From Salipaludibacillus daqingensis (lineage in GTDB: Bacteria; Bacillota; Bacilli; Bacillales; Salisediminibacteriaceae), in the NCBI RefSeq assembly GCF_029891575.1, contig NZ_JARZHF010000006.1:124001-188000 (forward strand): 64,000 bases of DNA. The letters run 5' to 3'. The position numbers were made by a program, and so were the translations under genes. Numbering within the stretch: position 1 is the first letter of the stretch; every line of letters starts with the position of its first letter. The notes under the pieces are model-generated. The model was not told the DNA's origin. It ran no database searches and worked only from the letters and a program-made list of their open reading frames with translations. Positions 24,929 to 33,085 of this stretch are shown here, one piece after another.

Positions 24929-26647
24929 ATGCTTAGGGATTACTATCAAAACTATATTAGACCATTATTTAAGCAACCGTTGTTGTTATTGATGGTCAGT
25001 TTGATTATGCTTTCTCTCATCACATTTATTGCGTATCCTCTCTTCAAAATATTCATCGTAAGTTTTACTAGTGAGGGAAGTTTTTCTCTTGCAGGTTATC
25101 AACGTGTTTTATCTGGTGGAGAACTTTTCACTTCACTCGTGAACTCGTTAGTGTTAGCCATTATTGTAGCAACATTATCAACAGTTATTGCGTATTTTTT
25201 CGCTTATACATTTGCTTATATAGCTGTACCTTTCAAAAAAATATTTAACGGGATAGCCATTTTACCTTTGATTTCACCCCCGTTTGTTATTGCACTTTCT
25301 GCTATCTTATTATTCGGTCGTGGTGGATTTATTTCAGAAATGATCTTTGGAATTGAAAATGCAAACATTTACGGTTTACATGGCCTCGTATTAGTCCAGA
25401 CATTGAGTTTCTTTCCTGTAGGGTTTCTCGTTTTATCGGGGTTACTTCGTTCGATCAGTCCAGCTCTTGAAGAAGCAAGTGATAACTTAGGAGCAAGTCG
25501 ATGGGAAACGTTCAAAAAAGTAACGTTGCCGTTATCGATTCCTGGAATTGCAAATGCTTACCTTCTCGTTTTTATTCAGTCGATGGCTGATTTTGGTAAT
25601 CCAATGACCATCGGTGGTAACTATAATACCGTTGCAAGAGAAATTTACCTTCAAGCAGTGGGAAGCTACAATATGCAAGCTGGTGCTGCTCTTGCGATGC
25701 TGCTCTTAACTATTACACTAGTTGTTTTTTCCATTCAGAAATTTTGGGTTGGGAAGAAAAGTTATGTCACTGTAACTGGTAAACCCACTTCTGACCGTAA
25801 AATGATTGGTAAAGGTAAACTAAGAGGATTTATGATTGGTACTTGTTATTCTTTATCTGCAACAGTCATGCTTTTTTACTTATTAGTTCCTGTTGGTTCG
25901 TTTATCAGGCTGTGGGGCATTGATAACAGTTTTACTTTAGATCATTATAAGTTTGTCTTTTCGATTGGACAAAAAGCAATTGTGGATACTCTCCAACTTT
26001 CATTAATTGCTACACCTATAGGTGGACTTATAGCTATGATCATCGCCTTTTTAATAGTACGTAAAAAGTTTGCAGGAAAAAAAGCAATGGAATCGGTTAG
26101 CATGCTCTCGATTGCGATTCCTGGGACAGTTATTGGTATTTCTTATATTCTTGCATTTAATGCGCCACCACTGGCAATTACGGGAACGGCGCTAATTATT
26201 ATTGCAGCCTTTATTATTCGTTCGATGCCAATTGGTATTCGGTCTGGGATAACAGCACTTCAGCAAATTGATCCGTCCATTGAAGAAGCTTCGACAAACT
26301 TAGGAGCTAGTGGCCGAAAAACATTTTTCGCCATTGTATTACCTTTAATTAAGCCTGCATTTTTCAGTGCATTAATCTATACATTCGTGAAAAGTATGAC
26401 AGCGATGAGTGCGGTCATTTTCCTTATATCGGCTCGATACAATTTAATTACAGCCTCCATTTTATCTCAGGTAGAATCAGGGCGAATTGGTGTAGCGAGT
26501 GCTTATAGTACGTTGTTAATCATTATAATGGTAATTTCTCTCTTGTTGCTTAATTTCTCGGTTAAATTCTTTTCTTATGAAAGAAAAGCAAAAAAACGAA
26601 TGAAGAAGAATAAAATTACCACAGATTCAGCAAGCATTTCAAATTAG
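24929..26647 (+). CDS. ABC transporter permease, duplicated membrane domain (AfuB/FbpB-like)
   Basis: 572 residues with about 12 hydrophobic segments arranged as two homologous halves, each with an EAA-type loop that contacts the ATPase: EEASDNLGASRWETFKKVTLPLSIPG in the first half and EEASTNLGASGRKTFFAIVLPLIKPA in the second. Fused permeases of this kind belong to the iron/sugar-phosphate FbpB/AfuB family. The ATG at 24929 has AAAGGAG 10 bases upstream. It works with the following ATPase and the flanking lipoproteins. Confidence 0.92.
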   Translation: MLRDYYQNYIRPLFKQPLLLLMVSLIMLSLITFIAYPLFKIFIVSFTSEGSFSLAGYQRVLSGGELFTSLVNSLVLAIIVATLSTVIAYFFAYTFAYIAVPFKKIFNGIAILPLISPPFVIALSAILLFGRGGFISEMIFGIENANIYGLHGLVLVQTLSFFPVGFLVLSGLLRSISPALEEASDNLGASRWETFKKVTLPLSIPGIANAYLLVFIQSMADFGNPMTIGGNYNTVAREIYLQAVGSYNMQAGAALAMLLLTITLVVFSIQKFWVGKKSYVTVTGKPTSDRKMIGKGKLRGFMIGTCYSLSATVMLFYLLVPVGSFIRLWGIDNSFTLDHYKFVFSIGQKAIVDTLQLSLIATPIGGLIAMIIAFLIVRKKFAGKKAMESVSMLSIAIPGTVIGISYILAFNAPPLAITGTALIIIAAFIIRSMPIGIRSGITALQQIDPSIEEASTNLGASGRKTFFAIVLPLIKPAFFSALIYTFVKSMTAMSAVIFLISARYNLITASILSQVESGRIGVASAYSTLLIIIMVISLLLLNFSVKFFSYERKAKKRMKKNKITTDSASISN

Positions 26648-26674
26648 AACTTACATCTAGGAGGTTTGAGAACG

Positions 26675-27757
26675 ATGAATTCAAAATCAGTTTCCTTAAA
26701 AAATATAACGAAAGAATTTACAGATGATCAAGGTAATAAAGTAAAAGCAGTTAATGATGTGAATCTCACTATCGAGAAGGGGGAGTTTGCTACATTGTTA
26801 GGTCCTTCAGGGTGTGGTAAGACAACCACTTTAAGAATGATTGCAGGATTTGAAGAGCTTTCTTACGGAGATATATACTTTGGTGAACAAAATGTGAAAG
26901 ACGTTGCTGCAAATAAACGAGACTGTACGATGGTCTTCCAATCTTACGCGCTTTTCCCACATATGAGTGTATATGAAAATATAATTTATGGATTAAAAAT
27001 AAAAAAATTGAGTGATTCAGAACTTGATAAAAGAGTAGAGCCTGTCATAGAAATTATGAATTTGGATGTTCATCGTGATAAAATGCCAAACCAGCTATCA
27101 GGTGGTCAACAGCAACGGGTTGCATTAGCTAGAGCGCTAGTGATGGAGCCGAGTGTCTTATTATTTGATGAACCGTTATCGAACTTAGATGCAAAATTAA
27201 GGGTAACGATGCGAGATGAAATACGACGTGTCCAACAAAAAGTAGGGATTACTGCGATATATGTTACTCATGACCAATCAGAGGCAATGAGTTTAAGTGA
27301 TAAAATTGTTGTCATGAACGAGGGACGAATCGAACAAATAGGTTCAGCGATGGAGATTTATCAAAGACCAACTTCTAAATTTATTTCTGATTTTATTGGA
27401 TCTGCGAACTTTCTTCCCAGTAAAGTTTCTCAAGTAGATTCAAATCAGTTAAAAGTGATTTACAGTAATAATGAATTACTTGTATCTCAAAAAAATGCGA
27501 AAGAGTTTAAAGTAGGACAGCAAGTAGAAGTCGTTATTCGACCAGAATCCATTCATGTCAGTGATGAAGGTGATTTTGAAGGGAAGGTTGTCAAAAGCGC
27601 ATTTATGGGGCAAACTCAAGAGTATGAACTAGAGTTTAACGGTACTATTTTACAAGCCGTAGTATCGAACCCAAGTGGTGGTAAGATCTATGCAGAAGGA
27701 GAAAAAGTAGCAATTAGCTTTGCTCAGTCATCTTTGCATGTCGTTCCAAGCGCTTGA
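26675..27757 (+). CDS. ABC transporter ATP-binding protein (AfuC/FbpC/PotA-like)
   Basis: 360-residue ATPase with Walker A GPSGCGKTT, Q-loop MVFQSYALFPHMSVYEN, signature LSGGQQQRVALARAL, Walker B VLLFDEPLSNLD and the H-loop VTHDQSEA, followed by a C-terminal TOBE-like regulatory domain (VEVVIRPESIHV). AGGAGGT lies 9 bases before the ATG at 26675. It drives the two-half permease encoded just upstream. Confidence 0.94.
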   Translation: MNSKSVSLKNITKEFTDDQGNKVKAVNDVNLTIEKGEFATLLGPSGCGKTTTLRMIAGFEELSYGDIYFGEQNVKDVAANKRDCTMVFQSYALFPHMSVYENIIYGLKIKKLSDSELDKRVEPVIEIMNLDVHRDKMPNQLSGGQQQRVALARALVMEPSVLLFDEPLSNLDAKLRVTMRDEIRRVQQKVGITAIYVTHDQSEAMSLSDKIVVMNEGRIEQIGSAMEIYQRPTSKFISDFIGSANFLPSKVSQVDSNQLKVIYSNNELLVSQKNAKEFKVGQQVEVVIRPESIHVSDEGDFEGKVVKSAFMGQTQEYELEFNGTILQAVVSNPSGGKIYAEGEKVAISFAQSSLHVVPSA

Positions 27758-27777
27758 GAATGATGGAGTGATAAAAT

Positions 27778-28851
27778 ATGATTAACAAGGTGAGTTTTAC
27801 CTTAGTTTGGCTTCTATTAGTTTTCGTTCTTCTTTCAGGATGTCAAACAAAAAAGGAATCGGGTCAATTAAGTGTTTACGCTGGTATGTATCCTGATCAT
27901 GCAATTAAAGCGATGGAACAGTTTCAACGAGAAACGGGAATTCAGGTGAATTTCATCCGAATGAGTAACGGTGATATTCTTGACCACTTGCAAAATGAAT
28001 CAGAAGATCCGGTTGCTAGTGTATGGTATGGAGGGCCGGCTGACATTTTTGCTCAAGCAAAAAAAGAAGGTCTTCTTTATCCATATGTGTCACCTAATGC
28101 ATCTTTTATTCCTGATAAATATAAAAATGAAAATGGTTATTGGACCGGAATTTATGTTGGTGTCTTATCGATTGTTGCGAATCGGCAATGGCATGTTGAT
28201 AGAGGATTGGAACTCCCTCAAACGTGGAAAGATCTGTTGCGTGAAGAATACAGGAATTGGATATCTTTACCTGACCCTAGAAGCTCCGGAACAGGATACT
28301 TGTCGCTGAGTTTATTCACTCAATTATACGGTGAAAAAGAAGGGTTCGAATTTTTACATGAACTTGATAAAAATGTCTCGGAGTATACGTATTCGGGAAA
28401 TGCGAATGGTCGAAGTGTTGCAATGGGAGACAGCGCTATCTCTATCATGTTTGCGCAAGATGCGATTAAGCTCTACAAAGAAGGGTTTCGAGATATAAAT
28501 GTGATTTTTCCTAAAGATCAGACAGCTTATGAAGTTGGAGCTGTGGCGATTATTGAAAACGCGCCAGATTTAGAAGAGGCAAAAATATTTGTTGATTGGG
28601 CACTAACGAAGCAAGCACAAGAAATTGGCAAACAAGTAGGTAATTATCAACTTCTAACTCATGAGTTGGCTAATTCACCTGATGAAGCGATTGACCCATC
28701 TAGTATCCCAATTCTCGAATATGATATTTCCCAATCAGGCTCAAGTCGTAAACGGTTAATAAATCGATGGGAAATTGAGATATTCATGAATCGGATGGCT
28801 TTAAAATTCCCTGATATGGAAAGGGTAGATGAAGATGAAGCAAATAGTTGA
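27778..28851 (+). CDS. Second ABC substrate-binding lipoprotein, paralogue of the first
   Basis: 357-residue lipoprotein (signal with lipobox LSGC, Cys about 22) clearly homologous to the binding protein at 23771: shared segments include WYGGPADIF, NGYWTGIYVG, SGTGY and the GNANGRSVAMGDSAISIMFAQDAIK region. The AHD pair of the first protein is AQD here, so ligand specificity probably differs. Its end overlaps the phosphatase-family gene by 23 bases. Two binding proteins sharing one permease/ATPase is a known arrangement for widening substrate range. Confidence 0.85.
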   Translation: MINKVSFTLVWLLLVFVLLSGCQTKKESGQLSVYAGMYPDHAIKAMEQFQRETGIQVNFIRMSNGDILDHLQNESEDPVASVWYGGPADIFAQAKKEGLLYPYVSPNASFIPDKYKNENGYWTGIYVGVLSIVANRQWHVDRGLELPQTWKDLLREEYRNWISLPDPRSSGTGYLSLSLFTQLYGEKEGFEFLHELDKNVSEYTYSGNANGRSVAMGDSAISIMFAQDAIKLYKEGFRDINVIFPKDQTAYEVGAVAIIENAPDLEEAKIFVDWALTKQAQEIGKQVGNYQLLTHELANSPDEAIDPSSIPILEYDISQSGSSRKRLINRWEIEIFMNRMALKFPDMERVDEDEANS

Positions 28852-29599
28852 AACGTGGGTGTATGAAGCAGGAGAAAATATTCGTAAGAGACTAACAGAA
28901 ACGTTACAAGTGGAAACAAAGGCGCATGCAAATGATCTCGTTACGAACGTGGACCGAGAAACGGAAGAGTTTTTTGTTGGGAAAATAAAAGAATACTATC
29001 CAGATGATAAAGTGTTAGGGGAAGAAGGCATTTCAGACGAGGTAACTGATTTAACTGGGCGTGTGTGGATCATTGATCCGATTGATGGGACGATGAATTT
29101 TGTTCATCAGAAACAGTTTTTCGCCATTTCTCTAGCAGTCTACCAAGATGGTGAAGCACTATGGGGATTTGTTTATGATGTCATGCATGATGAACTTTTC
29201 TTTGCTGAACATGGGAAAGGGGCATATCTGAATGGGGAACGGCTATCTCCATTAAAGGAGGTTCCTCTTTCTGAAGCGATCATTAGTTTCAATACGGATT
29301 ACCTCTATGAAAGACCAGGACTTGAATTGATTGTGAAAAAGGCAAGAGGAATCCGTGCATATGGTGCATGCTCATTAGAAATGGCCTACGTAGCAAAAGG
29401 AAGGTTAGATGCTTTTGTGAGTGATTCCATTTCGGCATGGGATTACTGTGCTGGAAAGCTTATCGTGGAAGAAGTAGGTGGAACAGTTATTTCTCAAATA
29501 CATAATCAAGTGGAGTATTTAAAAAAAGAACAGTTGATTGTAGCGACGCCTTCCTTATTGAGTGATCTACAAAATGCTTGCCAAATACCTTCAAAGTAA
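28829..29599 (+). CDS. Inositol-monophosphatase family phosphatase
   Basis: 256 residues with the metal-dependent sugar-phosphatase signatures: GEEG (first metal ligand), IDPIDGTMNFVH (catalytic Asp cluster, about residues 84-95) and SISAWDYCAGKLIVEEVGG (C-terminal Asp). Family members dephosphorylate inositol-1-phosphate, fructose-1,6-bisphosphate, PAP or other sugar phosphates. Because it overlaps the binding-protein gene, it likely acts on the imported compound or a related one. The exact substrate cannot be told. Confidence 0.88.
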   Translation: MKMKQIVETWVYEAGENIRKRLTETLQVETKAHANDLVTNVDRETEEFFVGKIKEYYPDDKVLGEEGISDEVTDLTGRVWIIDPIDGTMNFVHQKQFFAISLAVYQDGEALWGFVYDVMHDELFFAEHGKGAYLNGERLSPLKEVPLSEAIISFNTDYLYERPGLELIVKKARGIRAYGACSLEMAYVAKGRLDAFVSDSISAWDYCAGKLIVEEVGGTVISQIHNQVEYLKKEQLIVATPSLLSDLQNACQIPSK

Positions 29600-29624
29600 A
29601 GTTGATAGCAGAGCACCGACATAA

Positions 29625-29664
29625 AAAGACCTAACCGACTTCTTCCTCGGTTAGGTCTTTCCAC
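29625..29664 (+). terminator. Bidirectional terminator between phosphatase and LCP genes
   Basis: A 14-bp stem (AAAGACCTAACCGA at 29625-29638 with 29647-29660) with an 8-base loop lies between converging genes. A and T tracts flank it on both sides, so it can stop transcription from either strand. Confidence 0.88.
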
Positions 29665-29665
29665 T

Positions 29666-30712
29666 TTATTCTCCTAGGTCTGTCCCTTCGCTTTCACTTT
29701 CAGCGGCTTCTTCATTGGAGACTCCAAAGCTTTCTGAATGTGCAATTTCTAAATGATCTCTAAAGGTATCTGAAATGTCGTTAACGGATTCATCATAAAG
29801 CTGATAGTAATAGACACCTTCAATCGTTGAATCTTCCCCTTCAAGACTTAAACTTTCGATGTTATCCAATTCACCAGCGTAGGAATGCATGCTTACCATG
29901 TTTCCAAAGCTCAAGTTCGTACTAAGGTTTCTCTCAAGACTATCCATCAGTGAACCGAAGCGAGTAATCGTCCTGAAATTAGCGGATTGCTTGATGATTG
30001 CTTCAATTACATCTTTTTGACGGTCGCCACGTCCAAGGTCGCCACGTGGATCTTGTTTTCTCATTCTTGCATAAGCAAGGGCTTCTTCGCCATTTAGCGT
30101 TTGAATCCCTTCGTCAATTTCAATTGTGCCGTACGTAGCATTATCCGTATCGCTAATTGGCATTGGCACATCGACTTCGACGCCACCAATCGTATCAACA
30201 ATTTCCATAAACGCTGTAAAATTCAATGAAACGACATAGTCAACTGGAATATCAAATAAGTTCTCCACAGTATCAATCGTCATATTCACCCCACCAAAAG
30301 CATGAGCGTGGTTAATTTTATCTTTGTTCTGTCTGCCCGGAATGTCGACATACGAGTCGCGAGGAATACTTAACATCTTGATTGTTTTCTCATCTGGATT
30401 GAACGTTGCCAGAATCATCGCATCCGTTCGTCCGGATAAATCATCTTCCCTGCTATCCAACCCTAAAAACAAGACGGATATCGGGTCATTCACTGGATCG
30501 ACGGCCACTTCACGGAATTCCGATTTGTCTCCGCGATCCAACTCTTCTTGTGACCCGCTTGTCGCACTGGAAATTTGATAAATCATGTAGGCAGCAACAC
30601 CTCCAGCGATAAGCAACACTCCAAGTAACGTAAACAACGTATATTTTACAAATCGGCGAAAAGGTGATGATTTTTTCTTGTTATTTTTATCTGATCGTTT
30701 TAAATCTGTCAA
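29666..30712 (-). CDS. LytR-CpsA-Psr (LCP) family cell-wall polymer ligase 1, TTG start
   Basis: 348 residues with a cytoplasmic basic N-terminus, one membrane anchor (FTLLGVLLIAGGVAAYMIY, about 28-46) and an extracellular LCP domain: ISVLFLGLDSRE, SGRTDAMILATFNP, MLSIPRDSYVDIPG, KINHAHAFGG and ALAYARMRKQDPRGDLGRGDRQ. LCP proteins transfer undecaprenyl-linked teichoic acids or capsule chains to peptidoglycan. The TTG at 30712 has AGGGGAG 9 bases upstream. It is very similar to the LCP protein at 37045 and ends in an acidic tail. Confidence 0.92.
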   Translation of the reverse strand: MTDLKRSDKNNKKKSSPFRRFVKYTLFTLLGVLLIAGGVAAYMIYQISSATSGSQEELDRGDKSEFREVAVDPVNDPISVLFLGLDSREDDLSGRTDAMILATFNPDEKTIKMLSIPRDSYVDIPGRQNKDKINHAHAFGGVNMTIDTVENLFDIPVDYVVSLNFTAFMEIVDTIGGVEVDVPMPISDTDNATYGTIEIDEGIQTLNGEEALAYARMRKQDPRGDLGRGDRQKDVIEAIIKQSANFRTITRFGSLMDSLERNLSTNLSFGNMVSMHSYAGELDNIESLSLEGEDSTIEGVYYYQLYDESVNDISDTFRDHLEIAHSESFGVSNEEAAESESEGTDLGE

Positions 30713-31004
30713 AGAAGGACACTCCCCTAATTTTCGGTTATGTCAAAATGGAAGCATGGTGTGAACCACTTTATTTTTACATAACTATTCAATTCCAACA
30801 AAGTAATAAGCATAAATTTTCTCAATTTTTATTATAGCATTTTTTATCCGCTAAAAGACGACACAATTTTTGACGATAATAGGAATAGAAAGTTTCGTTT
30901 TTTATGAGATTTATTTACTTTTTTAAAACTAAGGTTGAAAAGCTTGCTACAACAAGGATTAAGATGTCATTTTATTTTCTCTATTCTTCTCCTTAATTGT
31001 TAAC

Positions 31005-31345
31005 AATAACCTAATTAGAAACAATCAAGCTAATTTTATATATTTTGGTTCATTTAGTCGAAAAAACAAAGCAATTCTTACTATATACGCAGGGTAAAGT
31101 AAATATTACCAATTATATCGGAGGATCAATCATGAAAAATTTACGTTGGGGATCGCTCAGTGTTGCTTGTTTAGTGTGTTTTTATTTGGTTTAGCTAGTT
31201 TGCTAGATGTGATTTGGAAGTACTTTTTAAGTTATGGATGATTCATAGCATAAGTACAGAGAAGGATGTCTAACATGTGAAAAAAAGTAGGGTTTTTGTT
31301 TCTTACCGTTTTATTAGTTGTTGGATTTAACCTAGTTCCATCCCC
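31005..31345 (+). repeat. Diverged duplicate, copy A, of the amidase promoter/start region
   Basis: About 340 bases align with 32747-33085: a shared AT-rich leader with CAATCAAGCTAATTTTATAT, the small ORF beginning MKNLRW, and the first codons of the amidase gene. Copy A has lost bases in both reading frames (one base in the small ORF, one extra A in the poly-A after the amidase GTG), and similarity stops after GTTGGATTTA. The MDR oxidoreductase gene lies between the copies. Confidence 0.85.
31132..31241 (+). pseudogene. Broken copy of the 37-residue small ORF
   Basis: Begins MKNLRWGSLSVACL like the intact ORF at 32893, lacks one codon and then one further base, so that it stops early. The downstream DNA (LASLLDVIWKYFLSYG in the other copy) is still nearly identical, so the frameshift is recent relative to overall drift. 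Confidence 0.7.
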
Positions 31346-31521
31346 GCGGTTGTCCAAAAAAAGTTGTTAAAAACTAGACGATGTAGAAAGAAAATGTGAG
31401 TAAGGTAATCAAGAGGAATTAGTAAAGAGAATCGAGGATATACGGGACTAACGCATGCGAAAAGAGTCAAGTTAGTCTCGAACAGAGGAAGATTTACGAA
31501 CTATCATGAAAAAAACGAACC

Positions 31522-31561
31522 AGAGAGTGTCCTAAAAGTACAAGCTTTTGGGACACTCTCT
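31522..31561 (-). terminator. Terminator of the MDR oxidoreductase gene
   Basis: A 17-bp stem (AGAGAGTGTCC at the left, GGACACTCTCT at the right) with a short loop lies 10 bases after the oxidoreductase stop. On the minus strand a CGTTTTTTT run follows a few bases beyond the stem. Confidence 0.85.
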
Positions 31562-31571
31562 TTCATTAGCT

Positions 31572-32549
31572 TTAATCCACTATTTGACACACGATATTGC
31601 CGCGCACGTGGCCTTCGTTAATTTTTGAAAGGGCTTCTGGAACGGCTTCCAGTGTGACGACATCTTCTAACATTGGATCAAGCTGTTTATTTGCCGCTAA
31701 CTCTCCGACTTCCTTGGCGATATGTCCGAGGTCGGCAATTTGCCGTTCGTCGTCGCTTCGGTAAACAAATCCTAAGGCTACTTCATGAATGGAGAGGGCG
31801 AGCGATTTAGGTGCGTACTGGCTCATATCAGGAAGGTCAACGACACTTACCAGATGTCCGTTAAATGCGAGCATATCCATAGCATCTGATACTGCCTGGC
31901 CGCCAACCATGTCCATGACAATGTCGACACCGCGGCCATCCGTGTATTTATGCACTTCTTTAACAACGTTCTCCGTGTTATAGTCGATGACTTTGTTCGC
32001 GCCAAGTTTCTTAACATGGGCCGTATTTTCAGGAGAACAAGTGGTTATGATATCAAGCCCTTTCAGGTGGGCGAGCTGGATGGCAAACCCTCCAACACCA
32101 CCGGCGCCGGCTTGAATTAAAATGGTCTGTCCTTTGCGAGAAGGGACTTTTCTGTTTAGTGACTGGTAAGCCGTAAATGCAGGAGTCGGTAAAGCTGCTG
32201 CTTCATTAAAGCTCAGTCCTTCCGGTAGAGGAGCGAGCACATCTTGACGGGCGATCGAATATTCTGCGAATCCGCCTTGATGGGCAAGGCTGCCGTGGTA
32301 ATAAACCTTGTCACCGGGATGCCAATCAGTCACGTTTGCACCTGTTTTTTCCACCACACCTGCTACATCAAGTCCTGAAATGTGGGGAAACTCCCACTCT
32401 GGCAACGGATTATTTGCAAGTTTATAATCGACCGGGTTTAATCCGACCGAATGTATTTTTACAAGAACTTGGTCAGCTTCAGGTTCGGGAACGGGTACAT
32501 CCATCACTTTCAAATGACCGCCTGTTTTTTCAAGAGCTAATGCTTTCAT
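31572..32549 (-). CDS. Zinc-independent MDR-family oxidoreductase (quinone-reductase-like)
   Basis: 325-residue medium-chain dehydrogenase/reductase: an N-terminal GroES-like domain (VPVPEPEADQVLVKIHSVGLNPVDYKL), the AAALPTPAFTAYQSL hinge and the NADPH site ILIQAGAGGVGGFAIQLAHLKG. Zinc-ligand cysteines of alcohol dehydrogenases are absent, which points to the quinone oxidoreductase/enoyl reductase branch. It is a single-gene unit on the minus strand, inserted between two copies of a duplicated region. Substrate unknown. Confidence 0.88.
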   Translation of the reverse strand: MKALALEKTGGHLKVMDVPVPEPEADQVLVKIHSVGLNPVDYKLANNPLPEWEFPHISGLDVAGVVEKTGANVTDWHPGDKVYYHGSLAHQGGFAEYSIARQDVLAPLPEGLSFNEAAALPTPAFTAYQSLNRKVPSRKGQTILIQAGAGGVGGFAIQLAHLKGLDIITTCSPENTAHVKKLGANKVIDYNTENVVKEVHKYTDGRGVDIVMDMVGGQAVSDAMDMLAFNGHLVSVVDLPDMSQYAPKSLALSIHEVALGFVYRSDDERQIADLGHIAKEVGELAANKQLDPMLEDVVTLEAVPEALSKINEGHVRGNIVCQIVD

Positions 32550-32746
32550 TTCTTATTCCTCCTCGTATAAACTATCGTATTCTTTATTCGTATTCCTGTA
32601 TCAAACAACACTCAAACTAGCTTTGAAAAATCCTGTGCAAATGCCGAGGAAAGACTTTGGTATTATTTTCAAAGGAAGAGGCTTGGGCAAATGAAAGAAA
32701 GGCTAACAGGAGCATTATTATATGGATCGACAACTCCCCTTTTTGA

Positions 32747-33085
32747 TGGTAATAATAACCATATATGAAACAATCAAGCTAATTTTATATATTTTGGTTC
32801 ATTTAGTCGAAAAAACAAAGCAATTCTTACTATATACACAGGAATAAAGATACGGTAAAGTAAATATTACCAATTATATTGGAGGATTTATCATGAAGAA
32901 TTTACGTTGGGGATCGCCCGTCAGTGTCGCTTGTTTAGGTGTGTTTTTATTTGGTTTAGCTAGTTTGCTAGATGTGATTTGGAAGTACTTTTTAAGTTAT
33001 GGATGATTCATAGCATAGGAACAGAGAAGGGAGGCTAACATGTGAAAAAAGTAGGGTTTTTATTTCTTACCATGATTTTAGTTGT
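32747..33085 (+). repeat. Duplicate, copy B (intact), of the amidase promoter/start region
   Basis: Counterpart of 31005-31345. It holds an AT-rich leader, an intact 37-codon ORF with its own GGAGGA box, and the true start of the amidase gene. It has a 13-base insertion (near 32842) relative to copy A. The stretch 32550-32746 before it shows no gene. Confidence 0.85.
32893..33006 (+). CDS. Small hydrophobic protein (37 aa) upstream of the amidase
   Basis: A 37-codon ORF with GGAGGA 7 bases before its ATG. It starts MKNLRWGSPVSVACLGVF and contains one hydrophobic stretch (ACLGVFLFGLASLLDVIW), so it would be a single-pass membrane peptide. It ends 35 bases before the amidase start and is probably cotranscribed. 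A related broken copy at 31132 shows that the sequence predates the duplication. I do not recognise a family; a leader peptide or small regulator of the wall enzyme are possibilities. Confidence 0.6.
   Translation: MKNLRWGSPVSVACLGVFLFGLASLLDVIWKYFLSYG

Larger units (their letters stand above)
30713..31521. other. Intergenic stretch with a decayed gene duplicate
   Basis: No intact gene. The first part up to about 31000 is AT-rich and carries the upstream region of the LCP gene. From about 31005 to 31345 the DNA is a degraded copy of the region upstream of, and including the start of, the SH3b amidase gene at 33042. The rest to 31521 shows no reading frame or structure that I recognise. Confidence 0.7.

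Noticed and set aside
23771-28851. Ferric-iron ABC transporter
   Set aside because: The family includes iron transporters, but the binding proteins lack evident Tyr ligands and the operon holds PTS and phosphatase-family genes. Kept as an open alternative, not as the call.
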